A stretch of DNA of 64,000 nt from NCBI RefSeq assembly GCF_029846635.1, contig NZ_JARVTG010000002.1:744001-808000 (forward strand), written 5' to 3'. Shown piece after piece: positions 50,265 to 62,374 of the stretch. The notes beneath the pieces are model-generated. The model had not been told where the DNA came from and ran no database searches. It saw only the letters and a list, made by a program, of their open reading frames with translations. The position numbers and the translations under genes are program-made. Position 1 is the first letter of the stretch. Each line of letters opens with the position of its first letter. This stretch comes from Pokkaliibacter sp. MBI-7 (GTDB taxonomy: Bacteria > Pseudomonadota > Gammaproteobacteria > Pseudomonadales > Balneatricaceae).

Positions 50265-51950
50265 ATGACCACCCCAGCCTTTCTTTCCCTCACCTCAACG
50301 GCCGGTGTGCTGTTGATACTGGCGCTGGCCTTGCTGCCTGCACCATTACTTGGCCGCTGGATTCACCGTGTTTACGAACACCACCGTGCAGACATTGTCG
50401 AGCAGCGTCTGGCGCACTTGCTTGACTGGTCGGAGCAACAGAACTGGCGCAGCTACCTGCTCTATCTGCTGGTGTTCAATCTGCTGTGCTTCGTCCTGCT
50501 GTTTACGCTGTTACTGGCACAGGGCCATCTGCCGCTCAATCCGCAGCATCTGCCGGGGTTAAGTGCTGATCTGGCCTTCAATACCGCCGTCAGCTTTGTC
50601 AGCAATACCAACTGGCAGGCTTACAGCGGAGAAGACAGCCTGAGCTATCTGAGCCAGATGCTCGGCCTGTGCGTGCAGAACTTTGTCAGTGCGGCCACTG
50701 GCATGGCCGTGGCTATCGCCCTGTTCCGCGGGGTCGCGCGCCGCTCCAGTCACCGCGTCGGCCACTTTGGTCGTGACCTGTATCGGGGCGTGGTGTACCT
50801 GCTGCTGCCGCTGTCGTTGCTGCTGGCACTGGTGCTGATCTGGCAGGGCGTGCCGCAGAACTTCAATGCCTACCTGAGTGCCAGCACGCTCGATGGCGGT
50901 CAGCAGTGGATTCCCGGTGGTCCGGCTGCCTCGCAGATTGCCATCAAACAACTGGGCACCAACGGTGGTGGCTTCTTTGGCGTCAACTCTGCCCACCCCT
51001 TCGAGAACCCCACCCTGCTCAGCAATCTGCTGCAATGCGCGGCCATTCTGCTGATCCCGGCCGGGTTTGTGTTTGCCTTTGGTCACTACGTCAGGGATCG
51101 CCGTCAGGCGGTGGCGCTGTTTATCACCATGAGTACGCTGTTGCTGCTCGGCCTTGGCGTACTGCTCTGGTCGGAAGGTCGTCTCAGCCCGCTGCTGGCA
51201 TCACTGCAACTCAGCGATAGCCTCAACTGGGAAGGCAAGGAAAGCCGGTTCGGCATTGATCTCTCTGCACTCTGGACCGCCATGACCAGTGCCGCCTCCA
51301 ATGGCTCGGTCAATGCCATGCACGACAGCCTCAGCGCCTGGGGCGGGCTGGTGCCACTGGTCAATATTCTGCTGGGTGAGGTGATCTTCGGCGGCGTCGG
51401 TGCCGGGATGTACGGCATGCTGCTGTTTGTGCTGCTGGCCGTGTTTCTGTCGGGCCTGATGATTGGCCGCACGCCTGCCTATCTGGGTAAGAAAATTGAA
51501 GCGCGGGAAATCCAGTGGGCGCTGGTTGCCCTGCTGACCATGCCCCTGGGGATTCTGGTGCTGGGCAGCCTGACGGCGTTGCTGGGCGACCCGCAGGCCG
51601 TCACCAGCAACCCCGGCCCGCACGGCCTGAGCCAGTGGTTGTATGCCTATGCCTCTGCTACCGGCAACAACGGTTCGGCCTTCGCCGGTTTTGCCGCGGG
51701 GCAGCCGCTGCAAAACGTGTTACTGGGGCTGGCCATGCTGATTGGCCGTTACGGCGTCATTATCCCGGTGCTGGCCATTGCCGGTTCACTGGCCAGCAAA
51801 GCGCCACGTGCCGCCAGTACCGCCGAACTGCCCACTCACGGCCCACTGTTTATCGCCCTGCTGACCCTGTCATTGTGCCTGCTGGGTGCCCTCAACTTCT
51901 TCCCGGTACTGATGATGGGGCCGGTGGCAGAGGCGTTGTCACTTCCCTGA
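50265..51950 (+). CDS. kdpA: Potassium-transporting ATPase subunit KdpA
   Basis: The K+-selective channel-like subunit, about 561 residues, in the inner membrane. Selectivity-filter loops are visible: NTAVSFVSNTNWQAY, QLGTNGGGFFGVNSAHPFEN, GGVGAGMYGML and ASATGNNGSAFAGF. About 10 membrane helices are predicted and the length is normal. ATG 50265 (GAGG 7 nt upstream) is preferred over 50259. It forms the high-affinity K+ pump with KdpB and KdpC. Confidence 0.97.
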   Translation: MTTPAFLSLTSTAGVLLILALALLPAPLLGRWIHRVYEHHRADIVEQRLAHLLDWSEQQNWRSYLLYLLVFNLLCFVLLFTLLLAQGHLPLNPQHLPGLSADLAFNTAVSFVSNTNWQAYSGEDSLSYLSQMLGLCVQNFVSAATGMAVAIALFRGVARRSSHRVGHFGRDLYRGVVYLLLPLSLLLALVLIWQGVPQNFNAYLSASTLDGGQQWIPGGPAASQIAIKQLGTNGGGFFGVNSAHPFENPTLLSNLLQCAAILLIPAGFVFAFGHYVRDRRQAVALFITMSTLLLLGLGVLLWSEGRLSPLLASLQLSDSLNWEGKESRFGIDLSALWTAMTSAASNGSVNAMHDSLSAWGGLVPLVNILLGEVIFGGVGAGMYGMLLFVLLAVFLSGLMIGRTPAYLGKKIEAREIQWALVALLTMPLGILVLGSLTALLGDPQAVTSNPGPHGLSQWLYAYASATGNNGSAFAGFAAGQPLQNVLLGLAMLIGRYGVIIPVLAIAGSLASKAPRAASTAELPTHGPLFIALLTLSLCLLGALNFFPVLMMGPVAEALSLP

Positions 51951-52027
51951 TCACCCGCTTCTGACTGAACACACGGGCACGCGTTCACCCTTGTCACGTG
52001 CCCATTCATTCCTGAGAGGAACACAGC

Positions 52028-54178
<2,151 letters not shown>

Positions 54179-54196
54179 AGGCCGGAGGAAAACACC

Positions 54197-54832
54197 ATGA
54201 CGATACATACTCCCTGTGAACAGAACCCCACCCCTGAATCAGTCGCTGGGCAGACAACCATCGAGCACGGCAGCCGCTGGCAAAGTGCCATCAAAACCGC
54301 CTTTGCTTTGTGGCTGCTGGCTACAGTGGTCTGCGGATTGGCCTATCCGTTACTGATGACAGGCATCGGCCAGCTATTATTCCCCTGGCAGAGCAATGGC
54401 AGCCTGCTGTTCGACAGCCAGCACCAGCTGCGCGGCTCAGCGCTGCTGGGGCAGCAGTTCAGCGCAGCGGGCTACTTTCACGGCAGACCTTCTGCCTCCG
54501 ATTACAAAAATGGTGCAGCCAGTAATCTGGCGCAAAGCAACCCGGCGCTGGTGGCGGAGATCAGGCAACGTTATGCCTACTGGCACCAGCAGCGCCCTGA
54601 TCGGCCGGTGCCATCACAACTGGTGTATGCTTCTGCCAGCGGTCTGGACCCGGAGATTGATCTCAGCACCGCGCTGTATCAGGCGCCGCTGGTGGCAGCG
54701 GCGCGGCAGGTGCCGGTTACCGATGTGGAAGCGCTGGTGCAGCAGCTGGCACAACGCGCTGGGCGAGAGGAACCGATAGTCAATGTGCTGCAGCTGAATA
54801 TGGCGCTGGATAAGGTGCTTTCCGCCCGTTGA
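54197..54832 (+). CDS. kdpC: Potassium-transporting ATPase subunit KdpC
   Basis: A 211-residue accessory subunit with one N-terminal membrane helix (about residues 34-55) and a periplasmic domain with the conserved GSALLGQQFSAAGYFHGRPS and SASGLDPEIDLSTALYQ motifs. The first 30 residues are an extension compared with E. coli KdpC (190). GGAGG precedes the start. It is the last pump gene. Confidence 0.95.
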   Translation: MTIHTPCEQNPTPESVAGQTTIEHGSRWQSAIKTAFALWLLATVVCGLAYPLLMTGIGQLLFPWQSNGSLLFDSQHQLRGSALLGQQFSAAGYFHGRPSASDYKNGAASNLAQSNPALVAEIRQRYAYWHQQRPDRPVPSQLVYASASGLDPEIDLSTALYQAPLVAAARQVPVTDVEALVQQLAQRAGREEPIVNVLQLNMALDKVLSAR

Positions 54833-54911
54833 TGAGACATTCGGGGCGAGTGACGTTAGTTCCATGGCAGTATCTGAGTTAGCAGGATAGTCGGCGTCCC
54901 CTCTCCCTAAA

Positions 54912-54936
54912 TCCCTCTCCCACGAGGGGAGAGGGA
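54912..54936. other. Strong hairpin between kdpC and kdpD
   Basis: TCCCTCTCCC (54912-54921) pairs with GGGAGAGGGA (54927-54936). No T tract follows. The surrounding C/T- then G/A-rich sequence resembles a dispersed intergenic repeat seen in many gammaproteobacterial genomes. It may dampen expression of the regulator genes relative to the pump genes. Confidence 0.55.
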
Positions 54937-55080
54937 CTTGTTCGAGTGCACTGAAAAATTGCCGTTTGCGTGACAGCTTGCTGGCCTGCTCCCGAGCACT
55001 GAACAGACTCCCTCGGTGCTTTGCTTAACCGGGGGGAAGCCATGCCATACCCATACGCCAATCCAAGGTGAGTAACGACG

Positions 55081-57729
55081 TTGAACCAGGATGACAGAGC
55101 CGATGCCCTGCTGGCACAGCTCAAGCACGAACAACCCGGCAAACTGACGGTGTTTCTCGGTGCAGCACCGGGAGTGGGGAAAACCTACGCCATGCTCAAC
55201 GCGGCCCTGCAGAAACAGGCCGAAGGCATCGGCGTCGTGACCGGCATAGTGGAAACCCACGGCCGCGAAGACACCGCCCGTCTGGCCAGACAACTGCCGC
55301 TGCACCCTCTCAGGGTAGAGGACTATCAGGGTATCCATCTGCAGGAACTGGATCTGGACGGCCTGCTGCAACGACGCCCTCCGCTGGTGCTGATCGACGA
55401 ACTGGCGCATAGCAATGTTGGCAGTGGCCGCCATCGCAAGCGTTTTCAGGATGTCGAAGAGCTGCTGGCTGCAGGGATTGATGTGTACACCACGGTCAAT
55501 ATCCAGCATATCGCCAGCCTTAATGACACGGTGGCAGGCATCACCGGCGTGCGGGTCAGAGAAACCGTACCCGACCGGCTGCTGGAACAGGCCAGTGAGA
55601 TCATTCTTGTCGACCTGCCGCCGCGAGAGCTGATTGGCCGCCTCAAGGCAGGCAAGGTCTATCTGCCGGAACAGGCCCGGGCCGCCATAGAAGCCTTCTT
55701 CAGCCTGCCCAACCTCACCGCATTACGCGAACTGTCGCTACGCACCGTGGCGGCACATGTCGATACCGAGTTCAAACAGAATCTGCAGGCGCAGGGGCTG
55801 CGCTCTGAGCAGGAAGTGCAGCCACGGCTGATGGTGTGCATTGATGCCGACACCGATGCCGAGCGGCTGATCCGCTTTGGCAAACAGCGTGCTGAACTGC
55901 GCCAGATGCCGTGGCTGGTGGTACATGTTGATCGTGGCCGCAGCCTTGATGAACAGGGCCAGCAGCGCCTGCGGCAGTCATTCCTGCTGGCAGAAGAGCT
56001 GGGTGCCCAGTGCCTGCGCCTGCAGGGCCGCGATGTCGCGGCAGAGCTGATGGCCTGTGCTGAGCGTCAGCACGTCAGCGATATTCTGCTGGGCCGGCAT
56101 CGCCCCCGTCGTGGCTGGCGCAAGCTGGTGCCTTATACCTCACGGCGGCTGCTCAAACATGGCCAGCAGTTCACCCTGACCTTTCTGGCCGGGGCCGAGC
56201 AGCCGCATCCGTCTCGCCCGTGGCGCCTGCGTGGCAGGGTGTCCGAGTATGTGCAGGCCAGCGTCATCATGCTGCTGGCCTTCTCTACCGCCATCGCCAT
56301 TGATCATGTGCTCGGCATCACCAATATCCTCATGGTGCTACTGGTCGGTGTGCTGATGGCGTCACTGCGCACCAGTGTCGGCCCTGCCCTGTTCAGCGCC
56401 CTGCTGGGTTTTATCGGCTTCAACTTCTTTTTTACCGAGCCGCGCTACACCCTGATGATGTTCCACCGTGAAGACATTCTGACCGTCAGCTTTTTTCTGA
56501 TCCTGTCGTCAGTGATCGGCAGCCTGACTGTACGCCTGCGCGAACAGATTCAGGCGCAGCGCTATGCCCAGGCCACCACCGATACCCTGTTCAGCCTCAG
56601 CCGTCAGCTAATGACGGCCGCCGATGAGAAAAGCATTCTGCTGTGTGGCCGTCGTTTTATCAGTGAATGGCTGAATGGCCCGGTCGTGGTGGTACGCGGT
56701 CGCTCGGAAGAGCAGCTGCAGCTGCTGGGCGATGCAGATACCCCCCTCCTCGAAGAGCGGGAATGGGCCACTGCGCGCTGGTCGTGGCAACGCGGCTTAC
56801 CCGCTGGTGCAGGTACCGATACCCTGAACAGCAGCCACTGGTGCTGGATGCCACTGGTTTCCGAGCGCGGTGTACTGGCACTGCTGGGTATTCAGTCGCC
56901 GCCCTGGCAGCCGGAGCGCAAAAGTCAGCTGGCAACGCTGATCCGCCAGCTGGTGCTGGCACTGGAACGGGCGCGTCTCAATGAAGATCTGGAAAGTGCC
57001 CGGATTCAGGGGGAAACCGAACAGCTCAAATCAGCCCTGCTCTCATCCGTTTCACACGACCTGCGGACGCCGCTGGCCAGCATGATCGGCGCCGTTTCCA
57101 GCCTGATTCATTATGAAGACAGACTGAGCCAGGATGATCGCCACAGCCTGCTGGAAACGACATTGCAGGAAGCCGAACGGCTTAACCGCTACATCCAGAA
57201 TCTGCTCGACATGACCCGACTGGGTTATGGCCGCATGAAACTGGAGCGTGACTGGGTCAGCCTTGATGACATCATCGCCTCGGCCCTGCAGCGCCTGCAT
57301 TCGGTACTCAGCCACTGTCGGGTCAGACTGCAAATCAGCCGTGACGTACCCCTGCTGTATGTGCACGCGGCGCTGATCGAACAGGCCATCATCAATATTC
57401 TGGAAAACGCTGCCCGCTTCTCGCCCGATCATGGCGAAATTCTGATCAGCGCTGCCATGCAGCACACCGAGCTGGTGTTGCAGATCAGTGATCAGGGGCC
57501 GGGCATCAGCGCCGAAGACCGCGAGCTGGTATTCGATATGTTCTATTCCGTGCAGAAAGGTGACCGTCAGGGTGGCGGCACCGGGCTCGGGCTGGCCATC
57601 TGTCAGGGTATGGTGGGCGCTCATGGTGGCAAGGTGGTTGCCCTGCCGGGGCCGGACCAGCGCGGCACCACCATGTCCATCCACTTGCCGCTGGAAAATC
57701 AGCCGCCACTCCCCGAAGATGACGACTGA
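55081..57729 (+). CDS. kdpD: Osmosensitive K+ sensor histidine kinase KdpD
   Basis: An 882-residue inner-membrane kinase. The N-terminal KdpD domain has Walker A LGAAPGVGKTYAML and VLIDELAHSNV, a USP-like domain lies at about 250-370 and four membrane helices at about 395-495. A GAF-like region follows, then the HisKA domain with His659 in SVSHDLRTPLAS, and HATPase_c with NILENAARFSP and GGGTGLGLAIC. It starts with TTG; AAGGTGAG lies about 8 nt upstream and no in-frame ATG is nearby. It controls kdpFABC through KdpE. Confidence 0.95.
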   Translation: MNQDDRADALLAQLKHEQPGKLTVFLGAAPGVGKTYAMLNAALQKQAEGIGVVTGIVETHGREDTARLARQLPLHPLRVEDYQGIHLQELDLDGLLQRRPPLVLIDELAHSNVGSGRHRKRFQDVEELLAAGIDVYTTVNIQHIASLNDTVAGITGVRVRETVPDRLLEQASEIILVDLPPRELIGRLKAGKVYLPEQARAAIEAFFSLPNLTALRELSLRTVAAHVDTEFKQNLQAQGLRSEQEVQPRLMVCIDADTDAERLIRFGKQRAELRQMPWLVVHVDRGRSLDEQGQQRLRQSFLLAEELGAQCLRLQGRDVAAELMACAERQHVSDILLGRHRPRRGWRKLVPYTSRRLLKHGQQFTLTFLAGAEQPHPSRPWRLRGRVSEYVQASVIMLLAFSTAIAIDHVLGITNILMVLLVGVLMASLRTSVGPALFSALLGFIGFNFFFTEPRYTLMMFHREDILTVSFFLILSSVIGSLTVRLREQIQAQRYAQATTDTLFSLSRQLMTAADEKSILLCGRRFISEWLNGPVVVVRGRSEEQLQLLGDADTPLLEEREWATARWSWQRGLPAGAGTDTLNSSHWCWMPLVSERGVLALLGIQSPPWQPERKSQLATLIRQLVLALERARLNEDLESARIQGETEQLKSALLSSVSHDLRTPLASMIGAVSSLIHYEDRLSQDDRHSLLETTLQEAERLNRYIQNLLDMTRLGYGRMKLERDWVSLDDIIASALQRLHSVLSHCRVRLQISRDVPLLYVHAALIEQAIINILENAARFSPDHGEILISAAMQHTELVLQISDQGPGISAEDRELVFDMFYSVQKGDRQGGGTGLGLAICQGMVGAHGGKVVALPGPDQRGTTMSIHLPLENQPPLPEDDD

Positions 57730-57759
57730 TGTTAACCCTGCCGGACACCGTACCCTGTC

Positions 57760-58455
57760 ATGAATAACAACCGCGTTCTGATCATCGATGACGAGCCACA
57801 GATCATCCGTTTTCTCAGGATTGCCCTGCAGTCAGAAGGCTATGAGGTTCTGAGTGCAGAGAACGGCAGTGAAGGTATTCGTCAGGCTGCGCTGGGTAAT
57901 CCGGCCCTGATCGTGCTGGATCTCGGCCTGCCGGACATGGACGGCACCGAGGTGCTGAAGCGGCTGCGAGAATGGAGCCAGACGCCGGTGCTGGTGCTGT
58001 CTGTCCGCTCGCGGGAGGACGACAAGGTGCAGGCGCTGGATGCGGGCGCCCATGACTACGTCACCAAACCTTTCGGCATTCAGGAGTTTATGGCACGGGT
58101 ACGGGTGCTGCTGCGTAACCGTCCGCAAGCCGACGCCGTGCAGGATGTACAACAGGTGGCCATTGGTGAGTTGCTGCTGGATTTCGTCCACCGCCGCATC
58201 ACGCTGGCGGGAGAAGAGCTGCACCTGTCCCGCAAGGAGTACGCCATGCTGACGCTGCTGGCACGGCACCTTGATCAGGTCGTCACCCAGCAGTTTCTGC
58301 TGGAGCAACTGTGGGGCAAGGTCCACCGTGATGACAGCCACTATCTGCGTATTCTGGTGGGCCGCCTGCGGCAGAAACTGGGCGATGACCCGGCCCAGCC
58401 CCGTTATATCCGGACTGAGCAGGGAGTGGGTTATCGGCTGTGTTCAGGCTTATGA
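57760..58455 (+). CDS. kdpE: Kdp response regulator KdpE
   Basis: A 231-residue OmpR-type regulator. The receiver domain has phospho-acceptor Asp54 in VLDLGLPDMDG and Lys in VTKPFGIQEF, followed by a winged-helix domain with LSRKEYAMLTLLARH and TEQGVGYRL. It should activate kdpFABC by binding the T-rich direct repeat at 50061-50077. The convergent permease gene ends 18 bp later, leaving no room for a terminator. Confidence 0.96.
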   Translation: MNNNRVLIIDDEPQIIRFLRIALQSEGYEVLSAENGSEGIRQAALGNPALIVLDLGLPDMDGTEVLKRLREWSQTPVLVLSVRSREDDKVQALDAGAHDYVTKPFGIQEFMARVRVLLRNRPQADAVQDVQQVAIGELLLDFVHRRITLAGEELHLSRKEYAMLTLLARHLDQVVTQQFLLEQLWGKVHRDDSHYLRILVGRLRQKLGDDPAQPRYIRTEQGVGYRLCSGL

Positions 58456-58472
58456 ACACAGTCAATCCTTCG

Positions 58473-59807
58473 TTAACCCGATGCCAGTTCAGCCTGTCGG
58501 TAGCGGCTACGCATACCTGCCAGTATGGCAATGGCTAGGGCAGCGAAAACAAACACCAGCGCAAATAACCGGTACAGACCTGCTGCCTGCCAGGCATGAT
58601 CCAGCAGATAGCCAGCCGCAATTGGCGACAGTATCGCTCCTGCCCGGCCCACGCCAATTGCCCAACCCAGTGCGGTCACCCGCTGCCGGGTGCTGTAGAG
58701 GCTGGGGGTCAGGGCATAGACCCCGGCAATGCTGCCGTTAACCAGAATACCGATCAGCAGCGCGAGGGAATACGCCAGTGACAGGGATGAAGTGGAAGAC
58801 ACAAACAGGGTCAGTGCCAGTGCATTGGCCAGCAGATAGACCACAAGCAGTCTGGGTAACGCCACTCTGGAAGACAACAGCCCGATCAGGGTGGTACCAA
58901 CAATTCCACCGAGGTTCAGCAGCACCCCCCCCGTGATGCCCTGTGACGCCGACAGCCCTGCGGAAGTCAGCAGTTTTGGCGTCCAGCTCATCACGAAATA
59001 GAAGCCGAACATCACCAGAAAGAAGGTCAGCCAGATCAGCAGCGTGGTGCTGCGTAACTTTGTACCGAACAGCTGTGCCAGCATGTTGCGATTGTCACCT
59101 GTAGTCTTCTCCGGCTCAGGTTTCGCGGTTAGTACCTCCCTCCCCAGTCGTCTGAGAATCGTGTTGATACGTTCAAGTGCGTTGTCAGCGTCACTGTGGG
59201 CCAGATAATCCAGTGACTCCGGCAGAAGCAACATCAGCAGCGGCAACAACAGTAACGTGATTACGCCGCCGTAGAAAAACACCGATGGCCAGCCAAGATC
59301 GGGAATGATCTTCGCCGCGGCGAATCCTCCCAGCGTTGCTCCCAATGCATAGGCCGTCGACTGCAGACTGATCGCCAGACCGCGCCAGCGCTTGTTGGCG
59401 TACTCCCCGGCAATGACATAACTGCTGGCGAGAATGCCGCCAATACCCAGCCCGGTCAGCAGTCGCAGGCACCCAAGCAGAACCGGATTTGGCGCGAAGG
59501 ACGACAGCAGCATGCCGATACCGGCGATGGCAACACAGAGCAGAATGATCGGGCGACGGCCGAGGCGATCTGCCCACGGGGCGATAAACAGTGAGCCCAG
59601 TGCCATCCCCACCAGACCGGCACTCAGCAGATAGCCGAGCTGCACCGCCGTCAGGGACCACTGGCTGGAAACAGCGGCGGCCGTAAAGGCCATAACCAGT
59701 ACATCGAAACCGTCCAGCATATTGATCAATATGCACAGACCAATTACGACCCATTGATATGGGCTCATTGGACTTTCGGAAATGATATGCACAGGTGTAT
59801 TTTTCAT
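58473..59807 (-). CDS. MFS aromatic acid transporter (AAHS family)
   Basis: A 444-residue, 12-helix permease with LCILINMLDGFDVLVMAFTA (the DGFD motif in TM1), APWADRLGRRPIILLCV in loop 2-3 and LRLLTGLGIGGILASSYVIAGE. It follows vanA on the same strand with a 146-bp gap, so it is probably a vanillate (or protocatechuate) importer, like VanK/PcaK-type proteins. It is distinct in sequence from the permease at 39216. Confidence 0.9.
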   Translation of the reverse strand: MKNTPVHIISESPMSPYQWVVIGLCILINMLDGFDVLVMAFTAAAVSSQWSLTAVQLGYLLSAGLVGMALGSLFIAPWADRLGRRPIILLCVAIAGIGMLLSSFAPNPVLLGCLRLLTGLGIGGILASSYVIAGEYANKRWRGLAISLQSTAYALGATLGGFAAAKIIPDLGWPSVFFYGGVITLLLLPLLMLLLPESLDYLAHSDADNALERINTILRRLGREVLTAKPEPEKTTGDNRNMLAQLFGTKLRSTTLLIWLTFFLVMFGFYFVMSWTPKLLTSAGLSASQGITGGVLLNLGGIVGTTLIGLLSSRVALPRLLVVYLLANALALTLFVSSTSSLSLAYSLALLIGILVNGSIAGVYALTPSLYSTRQRVTALGWAIGVGRAGAILSPIAAGYLLDHAWQAAGLYRLFALVFVFAALAIAILAGMRSRYRQAELASG

Positions 59808-59953
59808 TATATCGTCTCCCCACTGCTATCACAGGTAAGGATACTATCTGGTATTTTCTTGCATGGGTCTTCCGCAGGAATATTCATTTATAGCCACCTC
59901 TTTTTGTTGTTATTGATTGTGCTGCCAATGTATTAGTCGGGTAATTCTTGACG

Positions 59954-61018
59954 TTATTCTTTCATGCAAAGGCGCTGTATCATTCTCCTTGCCCGGTTAG
60001 CACCGACATCCACATGAATATCAATCATCGAAGGATGATCAAACTGACAGATATTGTTGTATTGCGCTTCAATAACGACTTTGTCTTCATCGAACGTGAA
60101 TTTCGTTTGGTCCACGACTTTCTGCAGTGTTTCCTGCAGGTTTTCTTTGGGATTGGTCGCTATGGTCCAGAAGTAATGACTGGTGGTTGCCGTTTCCGGT
60201 GTGACACCATGGAAACCACGCATATGGAAGCCACCCCTTTCAGGGTCATCAACAGATTCCGACCCAGCATCAACGGCACCAGTCCAGATTCTCAGATGGG
60301 TGACACGGAATTCGATTTCCTGCCAGCGATCCACCTTATCCCTGAAGGGGTAGGCCGCAACATAGGTCGGCGGCGGTACAGAATCGAGCATGTGACGTTT
60401 GACCGTCACCGTTTCGCCCTGCTCCTCCACTGTCATCCGGGCATTCATGTGGGTTCTGGCATCACCACCGATGGTGTGCAGATGGACGTAGCCGAGGTGA
60501 CTGAGATCCAGCAGGTTATCGTGGATCAGCTGATAAGGCGCGTCGTAGTGGTAAACATCACCCTTGTACAGATACTTGCCACTGCTGTGCACATCGTACC
60601 GTGGTGGCTGGTGTGCAGGCGCCGCCCCGACATCGTGGCCGAACCACATCCAGACCAGATCGTCCTGCTCACACACCACATACGAACGCACACGGGCTTT
60701 GGCGGGAATCTTCAGCTGGCCAGGGATATCAACGCAGCTGCCCTGCTGATCAAACAGCAAACCGTGATAGCCGCAACGAATACCGTCGGCCTCCACGGTT
60801 CCCCTGGAAAGCGGCAGAGCCCGATGGCAGCACCGGTCTTCCAGCGCCGCCACCTCGCCTGCCGCGGTACGAAACATCACCACCGGATGGCTCAGTAACG
60901 TGCGAGCCAGTGGCTGTTGTGTCACTTCCCAGGCATGGGCCGCCACATACCACTGATCCAGTGGGAAAGGCATTGGCTCGCTGGCCAGGGATTGGGGCTG
61001 ATACATAGCAACGGTCAC
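59954..61018 (-). CDS. vanA: Vanillate O-demethylase oxygenase subunit VanA
   Basis: A Rieske non-heme iron oxygenase of about 354 residues that demethylates vanillate to protocatechuate plus formaldehyde. The Rieske ligands are C-x-H in EDRCCHRALPLSRG and C-x2-H in IRCGYHG. The mononuclear iron ligands are in DNLLDLSHLGYVH. I chose GTG 61018 because AGGAG lies 7 nt upstream; ATG 61006 would leave that Shine-Dalgarno sequence 19 nt away. The short C-terminus ending RLCMKE is normal for VanA. The order vanB-vanA is the reverse of the commoner vanAB. Confidence 0.93.
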   Translation of the reverse strand: MTVAMYQPQSLASEPMPFPLDQWYVAAHAWEVTQQPLARTLLSHPVVMFRTAAGEVAALEDRCCHRALPLSRGTVEADGIRCGYHGLLFDQQGSCVDIPGQLKIPAKARVRSYVVCEQDDLVWMWFGHDVGAAPAHQPPRYDVHSSGKYLYKGDVYHYDAPYQLIHDNLLDLSHLGYVHLHTIGGDARTHMNARMTVEEQGETVTVKRHMLDSVPPPTYVAAYPFRDKVDRWQEIEFRVTHLRIWTGAVDAGSESVDDPERGGFHMRGFHGVTPETATTSHYFWTIATNPKENLQETLQKVVDQTKFTFDEDKVVIEAQYNNICQFDHPSMIDIHVDVGANRARRMIQRLCMKE

Positions 61019-61186
61019 GGTTGTTCTCCTATTGGCTGTGCAATCTGTCTGCGCTGCCGAACAGCGAGTCAAAAAGCAGGATGAAAATGCTCATTCAGTG
61101 CATCAATCTGTGCTTTTTTTCCTGCTCTCCGGGCTCCGGGAGCATTTCCCTGTTTCGGCGGCGGCAATAACGTTTTCTGCGAACGG

Positions 61187-62140
61187 TTAAAGGTCGAGCA
61201 CCAGCCGGGGGCTGAATGATCGTGAACAACAGGGGGTAAAGCAGTTATTGGCTTGTCTTTCCTGCGCAGTGAGAAACTGATCACGATGATCCGGTTGCCC
61301 TTCCAGCACCGGGATCAGGCAGCTGCCGCAGACGCCCTGTTCACAGGAGCTGGCTACCTCCACGCCTGCCTCTAAAAGCATTTCCAGAACGGTGCGCGCT
61401 GCTGGAATGGCGATCACCCGCTGTGACTGGCGCAGCTCCACTTCAAAAGCCGGGTCCTGCGCAGTTGTCGTAACGGGGGCTGAAAAATACTCCCGATGCA
61501 GCGCATCCTCATGCCAGCCGCGGCCACGCGCTTCATTCAGAACAAAGTCCATGAAGCCTGTCGGGCCACAGATATAAAGCTGCTGTGACGGACTCGGTGT
61601 ACCGAGCAGTTGTGGCAGATCGAGTCGCTGAGAAGTAGGGCCGTCATCCAGATGAAAATGGACAGCGTTGGCAAAGGGGCTGTGACGCAACTGCTGTACA
61701 AACGCCAGCCGGGCCGCCGTTCTGCCGCAGTAATGCAGGGCAAAGGACTTGCCCTGCGCATACAGATGGTGCGCCATGGCCAGCATCGGGGTAATGCCAA
61801 TCCCGCCGGCAAATAGCAGATAGTGTTCTGCTCCGCCATCCAGCTCGAAAAGGTTACGTGGCAGGCCGATAGTGATGAGATCCCCTTCTTCTATGCTATC
61901 GTGCATAGCCTTTGATCCGCCGCGCGATGTGGGCTCATTCAATACCGCAATGACATAGCGATGCGTTTCGCCCGGTGGATTGCACAGTGAATACTGGCGG
62001 ACTAAGCCCGGTCTGATATGAATATCGATATGAGCTCCGGCAGTAAATGCTGGCAATTCATCGCCAGCAGGAGAAACCAGCTCAAAGCTGGTAATTCCTT
62101 CTGCCTCTTTCAGTTTGCGATTTACTTTTATTTTATGCAT
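61187..62140 (-). CDS. vanB: Vanillate O-demethylase reductase VanB
   Basis: A 317-residue PDR/VanB-type oxidoreductase that passes electrons from NADH through flavin and a 2Fe-2S cluster to VanA. FMN/FAD-binding RQYSLCNPPGETHRY, the NAD-binding LFAGGIGITPMLAMA region and the C-terminal ferredoxin domain with CEQGVCGSCL and a later FTPCCSRS are all present. It lies upstream of vanA, 168 bp apart, and is divergent from a MarR regulator. Confidence 0.94.
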   Translation of the reverse strand: MHKIKVNRKLKEAEGITSFELVSPAGDELPAFTAGAHIDIHIRPGLVRQYSLCNPPGETHRYVIAVLNEPTSRGGSKAMHDSIEEGDLITIGLPRNLFELDGGAEHYLLFAGGIGITPMLAMAHHLYAQGKSFALHYCGRTAARLAFVQQLRHSPFANAVHFHLDDGPTSQRLDLPQLLGTPSPSQQLYICGPTGFMDFVLNEARGRGWHEDALHREYFSAPVTTTAQDPAFEVELRQSQRVIAIPAARTVLEMLLEAGVEVASSCEQGVCGSCLIPVLEGQPDHRDQFLTAQERQANNCFTPCCSRSFSPRLVLDL

Positions 62141-62198
62141 GAGAATATCCCCACCACAGAAATGCAGTGTTAATCTTTTTTCTGAACGGGTATTACTG

Positions 62199-62217
62199 GT
62201 TATTGGTCGTCAATAAC
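62199..62217. promoter_or_regulatory. MarR-type operator candidate
   Basis: GTTATTG-GTCGT-CAATAAC is a perfect inverted repeat in the vanB/MarR divergent spacer. A second, imperfect dyad, TTAGTTG-N6-CAACCAA (62326-62345), lies nearer the MarR start. Two such sites suit repression of both promoters by a MarR dimer that responds to an aromatic ligand (inference). Confidence 0.5.
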
Positions 62218-62374
62218 GATGAGGAGATATGGAGATGGCATCACGGTTCATTTGTTCACCCATATTATTCTTATCAGTATTAAATACAGGATGAGTTTCC
62301 TGTCTGTTGGCCTATCCTACGCCAGTTAGTTGCGGTGTCAACCAATAAAGTCCTATTACCGATGAAGGGAAACC

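Noticed and set aside
59948..60898. A 316-codon plus-strand open frame opposite vanA
   Set aside because: VanA on the minus strand has the full Rieske and iron motifs; the antisense frame has none.
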